Shown: one piece after another, positions 1-9,321 of the stretch | How the letters are laid out: each line of letters opens with the position of its first letter | How positions within the stretch are numbered: position 1 is the stretch's first letter | Assembly (NCBI GenBank): GCA_021234155.1 | Contig: JAJEKV010000020.1 | Coordinates: 14,753,268-14,817,267 of the forward strand | Length of the DNA: 64,000 nucleotides | Direction: 5' to 3' | Source: Isoetes taiwanensis | Lineage: Eukaryota > Streptophyta > Lycopodiopsida > Isoetales > Isoetaceae | Notes under the pieces: generated by a model | What the model was told of the DNA's origin: nothing | Database searches by the model: none | The model's input: only the letters and a program-made list of their open reading frames with translations | Program-made: the position numbers and the translations under genes

Positions 1-254
1 GTTCCTGTTAAAGGTATTCTTGATTCTTGATTTTTAGATTTTCTGTTTGTTATTCACTCTGCTTGCATCTGGTTACTTTTTCTGAAACAGTCAGGTTTAT
101 TCTCGGTTTTGCTTGCAAAATGTACATGTTGTAAGGAATAATATTTGATTTGTTAAGTATTCAGTCTGTTCTTGGTTCTCTTTCTGAAAAAAGCGCTCTT
201 GCATACGAGTATTTATCTGATACGGTTATATTTATTGCTCTGTTTTGTTTGCAG
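1..254 (+). other. Intron upstream of the glycosyltransferase exon
   Basis: T-rich sequence that ends in a pyrimidine tract and the acceptor TTTGCAG at 248-254. The reading frame after it enters the middle of a glycosyltransferase, so the N-terminal exon, including the catalytic His region, must lie left of the window. No coding sequence is recognised here. Confidence 0.55.
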
Positions 255-848
255 ATGTGCATGGACATGTCATACGAGATGAAGGTATTGATTTTATTCC
301 TGGGTTGCCGCTCCAACCAACAGATCTCTCTATTTCTTACTTCACTGATCATCCCATTACACCTCATATCAGTGATGGCTGCCAGAAACTACCACAGGCA
401 AAATTTGTTCTTCAAAGCACATTTGAAGAGCTAGAACCACAATATGTGAAGATAATGAGAGAAAAAATCATCAAGAGTCCTAACTTCTTGCCTGTAGGAC
501 CATTGTTACCCCCTGCATTTTTAGGGCTAGAAGATAATAAAGACAATCTATCCATTGAGGATAAGAAATGTCTGCAATGGCTTGATACACAAGAACCAAA
601 CTCTGTGCTTTATGTTTCCTTTGGATCAGTGGCATGGCTAAGTGCTAAACAGGTTGAAGAATTAGCGCTTGCTTTAGAGGAATCAAGGCAGCCATTTTTG
701 TGGGTGGTAAGGGCTGGTTTGGTACAGGATTTGTCACAAGAATTTTTCCAAGCATTTTTAGGAAGAACACAAAAGCAGGGAATAGTGGTACCATGGTGTC
801 CACAGATGAGGGTGCTTTTGCATAAATCAGTAGGAGGCTTTTTAAGCC
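255..848 (+). pseudogene. UDP-glycosyltransferase, family 1, 5' part of an interrupted exon
   Basis: Family-1 glycosyltransferases move a sugar from a UDP-sugar to small acceptors in the cytosol. The frame entering after the acceptor at 253-254 gives a typical stretch: IDFIPGLP, then FEELEP, then LPVGPLLPP, then CLQWLDTQEPNSVLYVSFGS at about 585-630, then LWVVR, then the first half of the PSPG nucleotide-sugar box, WCPQMRVLLH...GGF, ending at 848. The second half (HCGWNS...) is found only at 3781-4119. Between them lies a 2.93-kb insertion. Reading on into the insertion adds about 30 foreign residues and stops at 938-940. The frame on both sides is intact, which suggests a recent insertion. 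As it stands the gene cannot make a complete enzyme unless the insertion is spliced out, and no good splice sites sit at its edges. The subfamily is not assigned. Confidence 0.88.
839..848. repeat. Target-site duplication, left copy
   Basis: TTTTTAAGCC at the left edge of the insertion, identical to 3781-3790 at the right edge. It lies in the PSPG codons for F-L-S/H. Removing the insertion and one copy restores a continuous reading frame across GFLSHCGWNS. Confidence 0.85.
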
Positions 849-884
849 GCTCACACTATCTCCCCCCGATTGGGGTTATTAAAA

Positions 885-980
885 AAAAAAATGAAACCCT
901 TCTAAATTTCAAACATGGAAACCCTTCCAAATTTCCGTGAAAACCGGAAGGGTTTCCACTGAAGCACGGTAGGGTTTCCG
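885..980. repeat. Left subterminal GGAAACCCTTCC repeats
   Basis: About four copies in both orientations: GAAACCCTTC near 890, GGAAACCCTTCC near 919, GGAAGGGTTTCC near 946, and a decayed AGGGTTTCC near 970. The same motif forms a larger array at the other end of the insertion. Confidence 0.75.
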
Positions 981-1687
981 CAAAAATATTTTATTTTTAG
1001 ATATCCAATGCAACCACCGTTAATTAATGCTTGTAATTAAGTTTCTACGGCTTTGATTTAAGAGCTTTTCAAGAAAAGCAATTTTTTTTCGTTCTTCCTC
1101 TTCCTCAGGCGGATCGATTTTCGTTCTTGCATGGAGATTGAGTCGATTAAGGAACTCCTACAGTCGGATTGAGGAACTCTTGCGATCAAGAAGGCGTTTT
1201 ATAGAAAGTTCTGTAGGAAACACAGGTAGTTCAGGCTCTGTTCAGGCTGTGTAGGCGCAGTTTTGCTTCAATTTTTTTTTGTTTTTTGCTTCCTTTAACT
1301 GATTGACAGAAATTGTCCTTACCAAATCGAGCGTGTTCTATTAACCTAATGCAGGTCCGACTTATTCACGGATGGAATCACCAGCCATATCGGATCTGGA
1401 ATCAAACAATCATGGATGTATCAGGTATGTGCAAATGGGGTAAGCTCCATAAACAGAGAATATTTTGCTAAATCCGGCCAGGGATGGGCTGGGTCTACTC
1501 TGTCAGCATAGGAATGGAATGGCAGATCCATAGGAAAAACGCCACAAAGAAAGCCTGGCCAAAAATGGAGGCAGTCGGGCAGTTCTAGAGCTAAAAATGG
1601 CAGAAACAAGAAAGCATATTTGGGGCAGTAGCAAGAGGCTTTCGCCACATTTCTTGCAGAGGAGCTTGGTGCTCTCTAAGCGCCTCA

Positions 1688-2062
1688 ATGACACGACCGG
1701 AAGGAAGCCAGAATAAGAATGAGACTAGAGCACAGATGATCAAGTTAATCAATGCAGCTGGCCTTGATTTAATGGCTCTGTGCAGGGCTGAAGGTGAATC
1801 CATAGCACAGCCCTCTAAGGCATTTCTGCTTAAGATTATCACGAAATACAATCTGCAAGGGGCAAGTAGCAGACCTGCAACAGGGATTATGAAATTCGTA
1901 TCCAAAGATAAGGAGAATGCAAACAAGGGGACGTCTGACAACAATATTATAAGCATTACTGAAACTCAAGAGGCTGAAGAAGATGACGAGGAGATGGAAA
2001 ATGAGGGAGACATTCCGCTTAACCAGGTTTTTTATAGATTACAAAGGGCTGTTAGGCATTAA
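1688..2062 (+). CDS. Hypothetical 124-residue acidic protein inside the transposon
   Basis: ATG to TAA open frame. The N-terminal half is mixed and fairly basic (MTRPEGSQNKNET, then an alpha-helix-like MIKLINAAGLDLMALC). The C-terminal half has a strongly acidic tract, EAEEDDEEMENEGD, at about residues 98-111. There is no signal peptide, membrane segment or known domain. It could be a transposon accessory protein, a captured host exon, or chance. Upstream, 1061-1260 contains C/T-rich sequence and a short ATG frame that do not clearly connect by splicing. No homologue is recognised. Confidence 0.3.
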   Translation: MTRPEGSQNKNETRAQMIKLINAAGLDLMALCRAEGESIAQPSKAFLLKIITKYNLQGASSRPATGIMKFVSKDKENANKGTSDNNIISITETQEAEEDDEEMENEGDIPLNQVFYRLQRAVRH

Positions 2063-2156
2063 ATACTTCGTAATTTATCAGAGTTTTGCTATACATGTTT
2101 GATCTAGAAATATGTAAAGATGTTCTTGGACCAGCATTGTGTGTACTGCAGAAAAT

Positions 2157-2214
2157 ATGTTTGAACCATATGCAGAACGTACCCTATGTTTGAACCATAT
2201 GCAGAACGTACCCT
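2157..2214. repeat. Perfect 29-bp tandem repeat, two copies
   Basis: A 29-bp unit starting ATGTTTGAACC and ending ACGTACCCT occurs at 2157-2185 and again at 2186-2214 without differences. It lies in the non-coding interior of the insertion, just 3' of the 124-residue ORF. Confidence 0.9.
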
Positions 2215-2327
2215 GCTCCTGGGCATAACGGAGGCAGTATTTTAAATAGGTTAAAATTATGAAAGAATATAGATTCTGTTTGTCATTTCGAAATTTAGAG
2301 TGTAGATCTTTTGATTTCAATTTATTA

Positions 2328-2433
2328 TGGTGAAGGGCGAAGAGCCATATAGAGCAACAGCTTACCTGATGGCCCTAACTCGGTTACCATTATAATGCTA
2401 ATCTGGGTTCTGTTTGGCTGCAGGTAACCTGCT
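2328..2433 (+). other. Segment shared with the 3.8-kb array
   Basis: This stretch matches a part of every 3.8-kb unit (for example 40581-40690): an identical block GGTGAAGGGCGAAGAGCC, then AGCTTACCTG, GATGGC, GTTACC, ATCTGG and GCAGGTAAC in the same order with small gaps. TTACCTG (2362-2368) and CAGGTAA (2421-2427) are complementary, and GGGCGAAGAGCC can form a small hairpin. The reading frame is not conserved: stops fall at different places in the two copies. It may be a structured non-coding RNA segment, a shared exon fragment, or an older repeat carried by both elements. Confidence 0.6.
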
Positions 2434-3264
2434 CTATATCTCCATATCTGCATGTTGATTGTGTTACAAGAAGGACAAATGCTGCTGCTGTCAGTATGAA
2501 TGTTTCAAGACTTTGAATATTCTGTTTACATAAAGACTTGTTGTTTTTGTGCTGTTATGGTAAGTAAAACTTTAAATTCGGCATAGTTTTTGCAAAGTTC
2601 AGAATATTGACAGAAGTGAAAAGATAGAAATATCATAACTCTGAAAGCATGGATTCAAACTTGGTTATACTGTAAGTGCTTTAACAAGTTTTATGCATTA
2701 GTGCAATGAAAGTTTTATTACGGCAGTAAATTGTATGATAGGGTCACTGATATGATTCTAAAAAGGCTGGTGCATGCAGCATAGATGACAAGTAAATTAA
2801 ATAGGCAACATACATTATTATTGAATAAGAAAACTTGTGAGGCTGAGGCGGGAAGGATAGTAATAGTAATTAGATAACCAGGGTTTGAAGGATAAGAAAT
2901 TATGTGGGGATTAAATATACAGTTTTCAGAATTTGCATGAAAATGCTAGGGGGTCTCGGTAACTGAAGGAACCTAAGGATTTAGCAATAGATCTTGATGC
3001 AGGAAATGTAAATACAAATGGATTTGTGCTGGTTAAAAAGGAACAATAGTTAAGCAAAAAAATAATGCGAAACATTTAGAAACCAATGCATTATGGTTGC
3101 AATAAGGGAAATGACATATAGGCTGTTGAATACAAATAAAGGAAGGATTGAAATTTGTTAGTAATGTCAGATCTTGGACAAGCTTGTAATCAAAGAAGCA
3201 TCATCCTCGCATTCTTCAAATGCGCCAAGAGCAAAGCGCAAGAAGCGCCCTTAGAAATTTTTTG

Positions 3265-3750
3265 TCAAACGTGGAAACCCTTCTTATTTTCCCCCATTTG
3301 TGGAAACCCTTCCTATTTTCCCATGGCTTTGGAAAATAGGAAGGGTTTCCATTTGAATTTAAATTTAAATTCTTGGGTGTCGTGCATATTTATGAGCGTG
3401 CACAAGCGTGCACCATTAATGGCGGCGTGCGTGTTGGGCGCCGTGCGCCTTGAAAAAATAAAAAAATAAAAATGGAAACCCTTCCCATTTTCCAAGGAAA
3501 CCTTTCCGATTTTCAAATGGGAAACCCTTCCAATTTTCCACTAAAACCAGGAAGGGTTTCCATGGAAACCCTTCCTATTTTCCTGTTTGGAAAATAGGAA
3601 GGGTTTCACTTTAAAAATAGGAAGGGTTTCATGGAAACCCTTCCTCGGTTTTAATGAAAGGGGGAAGGGTTTCCATGGAAACCCTTCCTATTTTCCATGG
3701 AAAATTGGAAGGGTTTCCATGGAAATTTGGAAGGGTTTCCATGGGAGCCC
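3265..3750. repeat. Right subterminal array of alternating GGAAACCCTTCC
   Basis: About 15 copies of GGAAACCCTTCC or its reverse complement GGAAGGGTTTCC, joined by TATTTTCC / GGAAAATA linkers. Neighbouring copies often face each other around CCATGG, so the region is a chain of palindromes that could form cruciforms. A non-repeat block (3357-3470) with ATTTAAATTTAAAT and a GCGTGC-rich stretch interrupts it. The left end of the element has the same motif. Confidence 0.88.
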
Positions 3751-3780
3751 AACCCAAATAGGGAGTACTTAGAACCATCG

Positions 3781-4119
3781 TTTTTAAGCCATTGTGGATG
3801 GAATTCCACCCAGGAAAGCCTGTGCGCCGGGGTGCCTATGATCGGATGGCCATGTATGGCAGAGCAAAATTTCAACATCAAATTTTTAGCTGGAGATTGG
3901 GGGGTTGCAATTTCTTTGTGGAAAGGAGATGAGCATATGTTGATTGCAAAGGATGAAATAAAGGGAGCCATAACAAAGCTGATGGAAGGAGAAGAAGGAA
4001 AGAGGTTAAGGGAAAGAGCCTTGCATATTAAAGATACAGCTAAAAAGAGTGTCATGGAAGGTGGTTCTTCAAATGCCAATCTAAGACTCTTTGCTAGAGC
4101 CATGGGTGCGAAAGTTTGA
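3781..4119 (+). pseudogene. UDP-glycosyltransferase, family 1, 3' part
   Basis: Continues the glycosyltransferase interrupted at 848. It starts in the target duplication and encodes the second half of the PSPG box (LSHCGWNSTQESLCAGVPMI, then GWPCMAEQNFN), with the UDP-sugar-binding HCGWNS and the closing E-Q pair. It then follows the usual C-terminus: a KDEIKGAITKLMEGEEG helix, RERALHIKDTAKKS, GGSS, and a stop at 4117-4119. The frame is open throughout, so this exon was intact until the insertion. Together with 255-848 it covers about the C-terminal two thirds of a typical enzyme of 450-500 residues. Confidence 0.9.
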
Positions 4120-4549
4120 CCGACCTTTTTCTCATACTAAAATTGTTTCTTCTTCTTCATCATGTGGAGATATTCTTGTATGGATAATATTCTAACCATG
4201 ATTTTCAACTAACAAAGTTTGGGTATGAGCAATCTTGCACCCACATTGAACCATACGAAAGTAAATCATACAACGCCATGTATAAGGGTAAGACAACTGG
4301 GAAGTGATTCCCGGATTGGCAGCGACCGGCGTTAGCCGAGCCGCAGTTTGAATCAGCGACCGCTTTTCTACCCTTACAATATCATGGTTGGGGAGTGATT
4401 TTGAGCTCACGGCTGATGGCTATGGTGCTATGATTTTAATCCCTATTTGGTTTTGATCTCTGTTTCCCTTTCATATCCGTTCTTCATTTCCGCCATACAA
4501 GGTCGAATAAGAAGCAAAACAACAAATAGTTGTTCTTCAACTTACATAC
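4120..4549. other. 3' flank of the glycosyltransferase
   Basis: Probable 3' UTR and spacer. At 4277-4378 the sequence AAGGGTAAG near the left and CTACCCTTAC near the right are inverted, so a small inverted-repeat element is possible, but no target duplication is seen. No gene is recognised. Confidence 0.4.
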
Positions 4550-4711
4550 CTGGCCGACGGAACAAGCGGCAATACAAATTCCTGTTTCTGTAACCGGATC
4601 AACAGGTAATCCGGAATCTTCATACCCGATTAGCATTCCTGGATATTGGCCGTGCCACATGGCATCAGGGAAATACACCACCGGAAGAAATCACGACCCA
4701 ACCATGATATT
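4550..4711 (-). CDS. Exon-like segment, unidentified
   Basis: On the minus strand an open stretch reads WHGQYPGMLIGYED, then SGLPVDPVTETG, then ICIAACSVGQ, and ends exactly at a strong donor CAG|GTATGTAAG (donor GT at 4549-4548). Composition and donor look like a real exon, but no matching exons were found on either side and the family is not recognised. It may be a relic or a captured fragment. Confidence 0.3.
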
Positions 4712-4740
4712 GTGGACAATCTTCTAAACCTGAATGCGAC

Positions 4741-4917
4741 ATTCTTTAGCATTTACCCAATGTTCTTTAGCTTTTACCCAGCATTCCAACCAGTTTTTAC
4801 TTGGAGAGTTGTATAATTGCTCTTTATATGCATTCTTTAGCTTTTACCCAGTGTTCTTGAGCTTTTACCCAACATTCCAACTATTTTTTACTTACGGAGT
4901 CGCATAATTGCTCATAC
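4741..4917. repeat. Two tandem copies of a 91-bp unit
   Basis: ATTCTTTAGCATTTACCC at 4741 returns as ATTCTTTAGCTTTTACCC at 4832. Each unit itself contains two TTCTT(T/G)AGCTTTTACCCA motifs and ends in TATAATTGCTC or CATAATTGCTC. Non-coding, AT-rich. Confidence 0.8.
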
Positions 4918-5109
4918 ACGAAACATCACCTAACCCGGCGTGGAAGGTGCGCCCATGCGCGCACACCATTCACGCCAGAATTGCAAGTATGTATATATAG
5001 GGCATACTTTGATCTTTCTTTTATGTGTTTGTGGACGTGGATAGTTGTCAACCACTATTGGTGCGCATAAAAGATTGTGCCTGGTCTACTCTTTAGACAA
5101 GAAATTTAT

Positions 5110-5131
5110 CGCGACGGCCAAGGCCGTCGCG
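5110..5131. repeat. Perfect 10-bp GC-rich inverted repeat
   Basis: CGCGACGGCC, then AA, then GGCCGTCGCG: a perfect palindromic arm pair with a 2-nt loop in otherwise AT-rich DNA. It is not followed by a T run or by a Helitron-type CTRR end. Confidence 0.85.
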
Positions 5132-7646
5132 AATATTTCTCTTCAAGAAAAAAGACCTCAACCATGTCCCACTACGAAGTACTAACAACTACAATCAACC
5201 AATTCCATTATACATTCAATTATGTCTCACAAGCTATGACTCTCACATCACGAAAAGAATGCCTCCCTTGATCATCAATTAGTGGTTTGTTGAATAACTA
5301 AAATAAATTGAAAATATTAATGCATCATTTTTTTATTAAATATGTAAATCTTATGTGCTTCGTAGGCATCATAAGGTACACTAAATCCTGAGAATACCAA
5401 AGTCCATATAATATTAAAAGTTTGTATACTTGCACAAATACACCTTTGAATATGTAGCATAATAACAGTGGGTTTCTTTTGTATTTTTATACTTTTTTTT
5501 CCTAAGGTTTTTATATGATTTCATGGATGTATTTGATGAGGGATACTGATTAGTATATCTAGAGTGCGCGTACGCTTGAACTAATTTTGATGCCTATATC
5601 CAATGGTTGAGACCCATATATCATATATTTCTTTCTTTTTATATTTATATTGTATTTTCTTATTGTATCAATATTCTGCTCGACATGCAAGGCTCGAGAT
5701 AACCCATTTTAGGGTTATGTGTTGGGAATGAAAATGAAGGTTTTAGGAGAATTCGGGTTTGACAGGTCGTGATGTCCGCAGATTGACAACTAATTTGAAA
5801 TGGTTCTTTTATAATCAAAACAGAGTAATTCGATCGGTAGTTTATAAGGTGTCCTGATTGAAGGGTGAATCGCCTAGAATTCGATTCGGCGAAAAGTTTA
5901 TTTTTGTTTTGAAAAGCTGATTTCGTTGCCATCCCTAAGGTAATGGACTTTGCTTCAAATTCTTCTAGCTTAAGGTTGTTGTCAATCCAAGAAAAAAGGA
6001 TATGTCCTGCAGGGTTTAATCTCGCATAGACGATTTGGTGGTCTCGTTGGATCAGCATACAAGGACTCAACTCATTCTTCAAACCCATCAACAAAGCATT
6101 TGGCTAATAATCCTCGAGGTGGAGCATTAGTTAATTATCAAGTTGAATGCGCATTTGACTGATGCAGGGAACAATTGCCGAAGTTAAAGGGGAAGAATTC
6201 TCACACATGTCTAAAGTCTTAAGGCTAGCTCGATGACGTGGGGCTTGATGCATATTTTGCTATTTGACATGATCTTGTTTGAACCCGAATGGTACATGTG
6301 GATAATCATTCCAGCTGGAAATCTGATGATTTAGGACCTACGTGCATATTAAAAATAGGAGAGAGAAAACCCTTGTGGCATTGCTTGGAGCAGAGTGTGG
6401 AGGCACTGTTTAGAGCCTATGCTTTGGCGAAAGGAAGAACTCAGGTAGCTCTTCTTCTGTTTGTCTTGAACAATTTAAGCATGGCATCTGTGGACAGTTT
6501 ATTCCAGTACAGGGTGATTGGGGTGCTTCTGATTTGATTATAAAGTGCAATTTACTCCACTCCATGTCCAAGGATAGTGGATGGCATGAAAGAGATTTAC
6601 CCATATGCTGCTATATGGACGACCATGTGCATAACAGTCATCTCTGGTTCTGCTAATATATGGAGTCCCTATGCTTCCTGAAGTGGCAGTTTTTTTGTGT
6701 CAATCAACAGCCTTTCTCAATGTGCATTACGAGAAGTGTCTGTGGAACTGTAATGTATCCTGCTTAGGAGGCTTGATAGAGAACAAAGGGGCCTAATGGC
6801 AATATTAAGCTATGCACAGTGGCCAGAAATGGCAAATAGGAAACCGCCACCAAGTTGAACACCTTTGAGGCTGTCTTTTGATAAGTTCTCTTGCAGTAGA
6901 AGTTTGCAATAATGTTTAGAAGGCTTATGCCATGTTGTGCGTACTTGGTCTCATACAGCCTACGGGTCTAAGGTAGATGTTAAGAAATTGTTCCCTTCTC
7001 TGTTTCCTTCGCTATTTTGCTTGCCATTGAGGCATGAGTTGAGGCATCCATTATAGTCTGCACTTGAGCATGGTTATCCAGTCCCTTTATAATCTGTTCT
7101 CTTGCTGCCTGCAGGCTCAAGCATGTTCCCCTTCTATTTTGTTTCTTGTGCAAGAATGAAAGAGATTCTTTTAACGACCATCTTGCCTTCTGGTTGACCA
7201 GAACATGGAATAGAGAGATCAGAAAATAAAAAACGACCAGTATGATATGGTGAGGAAACTGAACTAGAATTTCTACCCAAACTTTACCACATCATGATGA
7301 GCTTAATAAAATACATGCATTTGTGTGTATTCCCTTTGTGTTTTAGATCAATTTTATGGGCCACTTTGTTTCTCTTTTCTTATTGCAAGTTTATGAACTT
7401 GTTTCTTTGGCAATTTATTTCTCTTTTCTTATTGCAAGGTTGTGAACTTGTTTCTTTGGCAATTTAGGAGCATATGCTTTTGAAGATTGAAGTCATGTCT
7501 GTACTCATCTCATTGTGGACAATACCACTCTTGTAAATGAAATTGTTTTAACAAAGACCCAATTTTTTTAAAAATAAATACAATTCATTACATTCAGGCC
7601 CTTGGTTTGTTAAAGGCCCCGAAGGGGCCAAATTTTTTTTAAGTAT
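5132..7646. other. Non-coding spacer
   Basis: AT-rich sequence without a recognisable gene. A 144-codon open frame on the minus strand (5660-6094) has no family resemblance and is probably chance or an old relic. 7375-7465 contains two imperfect copies of a TTTCTCTTTTCTTATTGCAA stretch. 7615-7629 is a small hairpin, GGCCCC-GAA-GGGGCC, just left of the MITE. Confidence 0.4.
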
Positions 7647-8032
7647 AAAACAAACCATCACATTCCACACTTAAAAATAAAATTCCCCCTTAAACCCCCT
7701 TTGGTTTGGGTGCATATTCACACGGGGGGTGACTCTGGGCATCGAGAGCTGTTGGATAAGCATATATGCCCTTTATTCCTCGATCTCGACCGTACATAGA
7801 AATCCTCGTTTGTGGGGTATAAATGTACAAGTTTTGGTATACTGTATAACACAGTTTGCAAAATACTATAAGATTTGAGGCAATGTACTATATGGTGTTG
7901 ATTTTGTACATGTGTAATATGATTTTAGGGGCTCTCGCTGCCCTACGTCACCCCCGTGTAAATATGCACCCAAACCAAAGGGGGTTTAAGGGGGAATTTT
8001 ATTTTTAAGTGTGGAATGTGATGGTTTGTTTT
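7647..8032. mobile_element. MITE with about 105-bp terminal inverted repeats
   Basis: The ends AAAACAAACCATCACATTCC and its reverse complement enclose 386 bp. The inverted match runs about 105 bp inward through ATTCCCCCTTAAACCCCC and GGGTGCATATT to CGAGAGC with few differences, so nearly half the element is inverted repeat and the single strand would fold into one long hairpin. There is no coding capacity. A target duplication is not evident, so the superfamily is unassigned. A truncated relative lies at 19113-19371. Confidence 0.85.
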
Positions 8033-9321
8033 GGTTAGCACTACTAGGTTCTTTAGAACACAATTTCACATTATCCTCAACATTTAAGCAAACCAACATG
8101 CAATTACAATGGTTCAGAGGTCATTAGGGGTTGATTTGCTATTGGATTATGCCTAGTGCAGTGTGAATATCTCCCCTAGCCACTTATGTTTTGCCCTCAC
8201 ATTTTGTGCTTGCTCTCTAATTCACAATAATCAAATTTCAATTGTCCAACAGTGAGGATTTGATATGTTTAGTAAGTTATTGTGGAAAAGCAAAAAGGTA
8301 CTATAGGAACTTTATTTTTATTTTAGATGGTTTGCAGAGAAATTTTATGTTTAATTTTAAATACCAGAAAAGCTCGTGCTCAAAACCATCCCTAGTAATA
8401 GGGGGTTACCCATCAACGATGGTGTAAGCCATCAAAAGGGAGCATTGGCTGCTGAAATAATTTTGCAGTAGCGAAATAATTTGCAGTAGGCAGAATGATA
8501 AAACTCTTCTAGCACTTTTGCATCTGCAGGTGGTTACATAAGAAGATCGCAAGGAGGAAGGCAGAAGCAAGGTTCATCAGAAAACCAACTGGCAGGGCAT
8601 GAGTAAAACCAATTGGATTGACAATATGGATGTTATGTGTGCATTTTTCCCTCTGCTCTCCTCTCCCATCCCCAAATCCGTCTATTTTTTCGTTGTCTTA
8701 GCCTATCATCTGCCCTATCAGGCACAAATTTATCCGCCCAATCGACCCATTAATCTGGTTCTGCTTCAATCCATTGTAATTTCATCACATCAGCCCTTTT
8801 AGCTCCAAATTGCAAGTGGTATTTCATTGTCAAATTAGGCTTGGACTATTGTCAAAACGGCAGTGCTTAATCTGGCTCTACAATCGCGATCCTAAATCGC
8901 TGCCCAATCCGCTGTATAATTCTGCTATATCAAAGTCGTTTTCTTTTGCAGTATCCTTGTCAAATTAGGCTTGGGTTATTGTCAAAATGGCAGTGCTTAA
9001 TCTGGCTCTACCCAGTGGTGAAATCCACGCTCACACAAGATAATTTTGCTTCTATATATTTTCGCCTCTTCTGACCGGATCTCTACCAATCTTCAATCGC
9101 GATCCTAAATCGCTGCTGCTATATCAAACCCTTTTCCCTCAAGCATCACAAAACATCCACAAAACCACCATTTCGGTGCTTGAGATGATTCTCTTTATAA
9201 TATACAAACCTCAGTTGGATGAATTTATGTTAGCCTTGCGATTAGATAGTCTTTATGAATCAACATTTGCTGCAAGGGGTGCATAGACTTCCTTATTTAA
9301 CTTTCAGTTGTACATCTGCAG
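8033..9321. other. Spacer upstream of the Alba-like pseudogene
   Basis: No gene recognised. It contains the duplicated block at 8828-9011 and, at 8883 and 9096, two copies of AATCGCGATCCTAAATCGCT. CTATATATTTT near 9052 could be a decayed TATA box for the downstream pseudogene. Confidence 0.35.
8828..9011. repeat. Direct repeat, offset 130 bp
   Basis: TGTCAAATTAGGCTTGG with the following 40 bp (to CTGGCTCTAC) occurs at 8828-8881 and again at 8958-9011 with few changes. It lies in the presumed 5' flank of the Alba-like pseudogene. Confidence 0.8.

Larger units (their letters stand above)
849..3780. mobile_element. 2.93-kb foldback/MULE-like DNA transposon inserted in the glycosyltransferase
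   Basis: The insertion is bounded by the perfect 10-bp direct duplication TTTTTAAGCC; duplications of about 8-11 bp are typical of Mutator-like elements. The ends show only a weak inverted match: TATCTCCCCCCGATTGGGG near the left end against TACTCCCTATTTGGG on the reverse complement near the right end. Inside each end lie many alternately oriented copies of GGAAACCCTTCC, as in foldback or FARE-type Mutator-like elements. No transposase is recognised, so the element is probably non-autonomous. The interior holds an acidic 124-residue ORF (1688-2062), a 29-bp tandem repeat (2157-2214) and a segment shared with the 3.8-kb array (2328-2433). From 2440 to 3265 nothing else is seen. The duplication and boundaries are read directly; the superfamily is inferred. 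Confidence 0.8.

Noticed and set aside
849-3780. CACTA (En/Spm) transposon, from CACTATC near the left edge
   Set aside because: The motif lies 7 bp inside the duplication-defined end, there is no matching TAGTG at the other end, and CACTA elements make 3-bp rather than 10-bp duplications.
4277-4378. Small MITE bounded by AAGGGTAAG and CTACCCTTAC
   Set aside because: The inverted match is under 12 bp and no target duplication is seen.
5110-5131. Helitron 3' hairpin or rho-independent terminator
   Set aside because: No CTRR after the hairpin and no T run; bacterial terminators do not apply to this genome.
5660-6094. 144-codon minus-strand open frame as a gene
   Set aside because: No domain, splice context or family resemblance, and it ends in low-complexity flank. 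Reported only in the spacer note.
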